Positions 6,996 to 8,391 of a stretch of DNA of 8,391 nucleotides are shown here, in pieces (positions within the stretch are counted from its first letter, which is position 1; every line of letters begins with the position of its first letter). The notes beneath the pieces were generated by a model, which had not been told where the DNA came from, ran no database searches, and saw nothing but the letters and a program-made list of their open reading frames with translations. The DNA is from Oscillospiraceae bacterium (lineage in GTDB: Bacteria > Bacillota > Clostridia > Oscillospirales > Oscillospiraceae): the NCBI GenBank assembly GCA_024404215.1, contig JAKSQI010000065.1, positions 1 to 8,391 on the forward strand. Direction: 5' to 3'. The translations under genes were made by a program, and so were the position numbers.

Positions 6996-8391
6996 AAAAA
7001 ACGCAAAATCTCCCCCCGAGACATTGGCTTTTATGTTCTAATCGCTGTCATTATTATCGCTGTTATCGCCATGATTACTGCGCCCACCCCTACTTCTACC
7101 GTAGAAATCAAGAATTACTCCGAGGTTCGGCGTCTGTTTGATAGCAACGATGTTGCCAAATTCTCCATTGAGGACAACCTCTTGACCATGCAACTGACCC
7201 ACAAGTACAAGGATTCAGATACCGATATGGTCACCCACGAGCTCTACAGCGTCACCATTTTCTACAACGACATGGCTGACAAAATAGATGAGCTGATGGT
7301 CAGCAATGAGGATTTCTCCTATAACTATGTTCCCATTTCCGAAATTCCCTGGTGGGTTAGTGTTCTGCCCTACATTATCCTGGTAGGCGGTTTCTTTGTC
7401 CTTTGGATGATCATGGCAAACCGTGCCGGCATGGGCGGCGATAAGGGCGCTGCCCGCTTTGGCAAAGCCCGCACCCGTTTGGGCAGCGAGGAAAAGAAAA
7501 AGGTAACCTTCAACGACGTTGCAGGCGCTGACGAAGAGAAGGAAGAGTTGGCGGAGATCGTTGACTTTTTGAAAAACCCCAAAAAGTACACAGAGCTTGG
7601 TGCCCGCATACCTAAGGGCGTACTTTTGGTTGGCCCTCCGGGTACCGGCAAGACCCTGATTGCCAAAGCCGTTGCCGGTGAGGCAAACACTCAGTTTCTT
7701 TCCATCTCCGGCTCTGACTTTGTTGAGCTATATGTAGGTGTTGGTGCTTCCCGTGTTCGTGACCTGTTTGAACAGGCCAAGAAGCTCTCCCCCGCTATCA
7801 TCTTTATTGATGAAATTGATGCTGTTGGTCGTCAGCGCGGCAGCGGTCTAGGCGGCGGACACGACGAACGCGAACAAACACTGAACCAGTTGCTGGTTGA
7901 GATGGACGGCTTCTCCGGCAACGAGGGCGTCATCGTCATGGCCGCCACCAACCGAGCAGATATTCTGGACAACGCTCTGCTTCGTCCCGGCCGCTTTGAC
8001 CGCCAGATTTATGTTGGCGTCCCCGACATCAAGGGTCGTGAAGCCATTTTAAAGGTCCATGCCAAAAATAAAATGCTGGGCGAAGATGTTGATTTGAAGA
8101 GCATCGCTAGGGGAACCCCCGGCTTCACCGGCGCAGATTTGGAAAACCTGCTTAACGAGGCTGCCCTTTTGGCCGCCCGTCGCAACAAGCGCTTTGTTAC
8201 CATGGCTGAAATGGACGAAGCCACCATCAAGGTTATTGCCGGCCCGGAGAAGAAGTCCCGGGCTGTTACCGAGAAGGAGCGTAAGCTCACCGCCTCTCAC
8301 CAGGCATATCAGCCCGCCGACACACGCATAACTCTGCCGACTCACGCTGCCTTTATACGCACTTCCCACCCGCCGCATCTTCACTTCCACA
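6993..8391 (+). CDS. ftsH: ATP-dependent zinc metalloprotease FtsH, 3' truncated and with a damaged end
   Basis: FtsH is a hexameric inner-membrane AAA+ protease that degrades misfolded membrane proteins and regulatory substrates. A total of 466 codons are visible of about 600-650. Membrane helix 1 is at about 11-29, the extracytoplasmic domain at 30-120 and helix 2 at about 122-142. The AAA+ module shows VTFNDVAGADEEKEEL (171-186), Walker A GPPGTGKT (214-221), the pore loop ELYVGVGASR (Tyr248 where Phe is common), Walker B IIFIDEID (269-276) and the second region of homology ending LLRPGRFDRQI (R331 and R334 as arginine fingers). The frame is normal through TEKERKLTA (426-434). The M41 zinc site expected next as HEXXH reads HQAYQ (436-440), and the remaining 26 codons are not confidently FtsH-like, although the frame never stops. 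This is most likely a sequencing or assembly fault at the contig end. Confidence 0.95.
   Translation, partial: MKKRKISPRDIGFYVLIAVIIIAVIAMITAPTPTSTVEIKNYSEVRRLFDSNDVAKFSIEDNLLTMQLTHKYKDSDTDMVTHELYSVTIFYNDMADKIDELMVSNEDFSYNYVPISEIPWWVSVLPYIILVGGFFVLWMIMANRAGMGGDKGAARFGKARTRLGSEEKKKVTFNDVAGADEEKEELAEIVDFLKNPKKYTELGARIPKGVLLVGPPGTGKTLIAKAVAGEANTQFLSISGSDFVELYVGVGASRVRDLFEQAKKLSPAIIFIDEIDAVGRQRGSGLGGGHDEREQTLNQLLVEMDGFSGNEGVIVMAATNRADILDNALLRPGRFDRQIYVGVPDIKGREAILKVHAKNKMLGEDVDLKSIARGTPGFTGADLENLLNEAALLAARRNKRFVTMAEMDEATIKVIAGPEKKSRAVTEKERKLTASHQAYQPADTRITLPTHAAFIRTSHPPHLHFH
8295..8391. other. Probable low-quality or chimeric contig end
   Basis: From the codon for residue 435 of ftsH onward the sequence stops matching the conserved protease domain. 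Base use changes abruptly: over 8301-8391 there are about 13 G and 40 C in 91 bases, whereas the preceding FtsH coding sequence is rich in both. Scattered residues (TR, then LPTH at 448-451) still resemble what follows HEXXH in FtsH relatives. That suggests accumulated base errors more than a clean junction to other DNA. Confidence 0.6.

Noticed and set aside
8295..8391. Novel C-terminal domain or gene fusion replacing the FtsH protease domain
   Set aside because: The change occurs at the very end of the window with abnormal base composition and residual FtsH-like residues, which fits sequence error better than a fusion.
1..8391. Mobile elements, CRISPR arrays, tRNA or rRNA genes, phage or defence genes
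   Set aside because: I found no repeat arrays, transposase-like frames, terminal inverted repeats or RNA gene signatures. Nearly every base is accounted for by seven housekeeping or metabolic genes.

Overview
No previously undescribed system is visible here. The window is a bacterial housekeeping locus, and the most unusual signal is a damaged-looking end. Gene content and order (gdpP, rplI, dnaB, tilS, hpt, ftsH, preceded by a glycyl radical enzyme), Shine-Dalgarno sites of the AGGAGG type, TTG starts and a base composition near 50% G+C point to a strictly anaerobic member of the class Clostridia. An Oscillospiraceae/Ruminococcaceae-like host fits best. This placement is inferred from family knowledge, not from a database search.

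Layout: all genes are on the + strand. Positions 1-1052 hold the C-terminal part of a glycyl radical enzyme, ending in a strong intrinsic terminator (1061-1094). A near-consensus sigma-A promoter with an extended -10 element (1099-1127) then starts a second unit: gdpP (c-di-AMP phosphodiesterase, TTG start), rplI (ribosomal protein bL9), dnaB (replicative helicase), tilS (tRNA-Ile lysidine synthetase), hpt (hypoxanthine phosphoribosyltransferase) and ftsH (membrane AAA+ protease, TTG start, running off the window end). Gaps inside this unit are 20, 52, 0, -11 and 51 nt, so it is probably one operon. Two candidate secondary promoters for its distal part are described: one in an AT-rich patch inside tilS and one in the hpt-ftsH gap.

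How the genes fit together: the unit joins second-messenger turnover (GdpP), translation (bL9, TilS), replication (DnaB), purine salvage (Hpt) and membrane protein quality control (FtsH). The tilS-hpt-ftsH trio is a widely conserved Firmicutes arrangement, and gdpP-rplI-dnaB is likewise a known neighbourhood. The glycyl radical enzyme belongs to a separate transcription unit and is metabolically unrelated.

Caveats: both ends of the window cut genes. In the last ~100 bases ftsH stays open in frame but loses its protease zinc motif exactly where it should be and becomes strikingly poor in G. This looks like a low-quality or mis-assembled contig end rather than biology.
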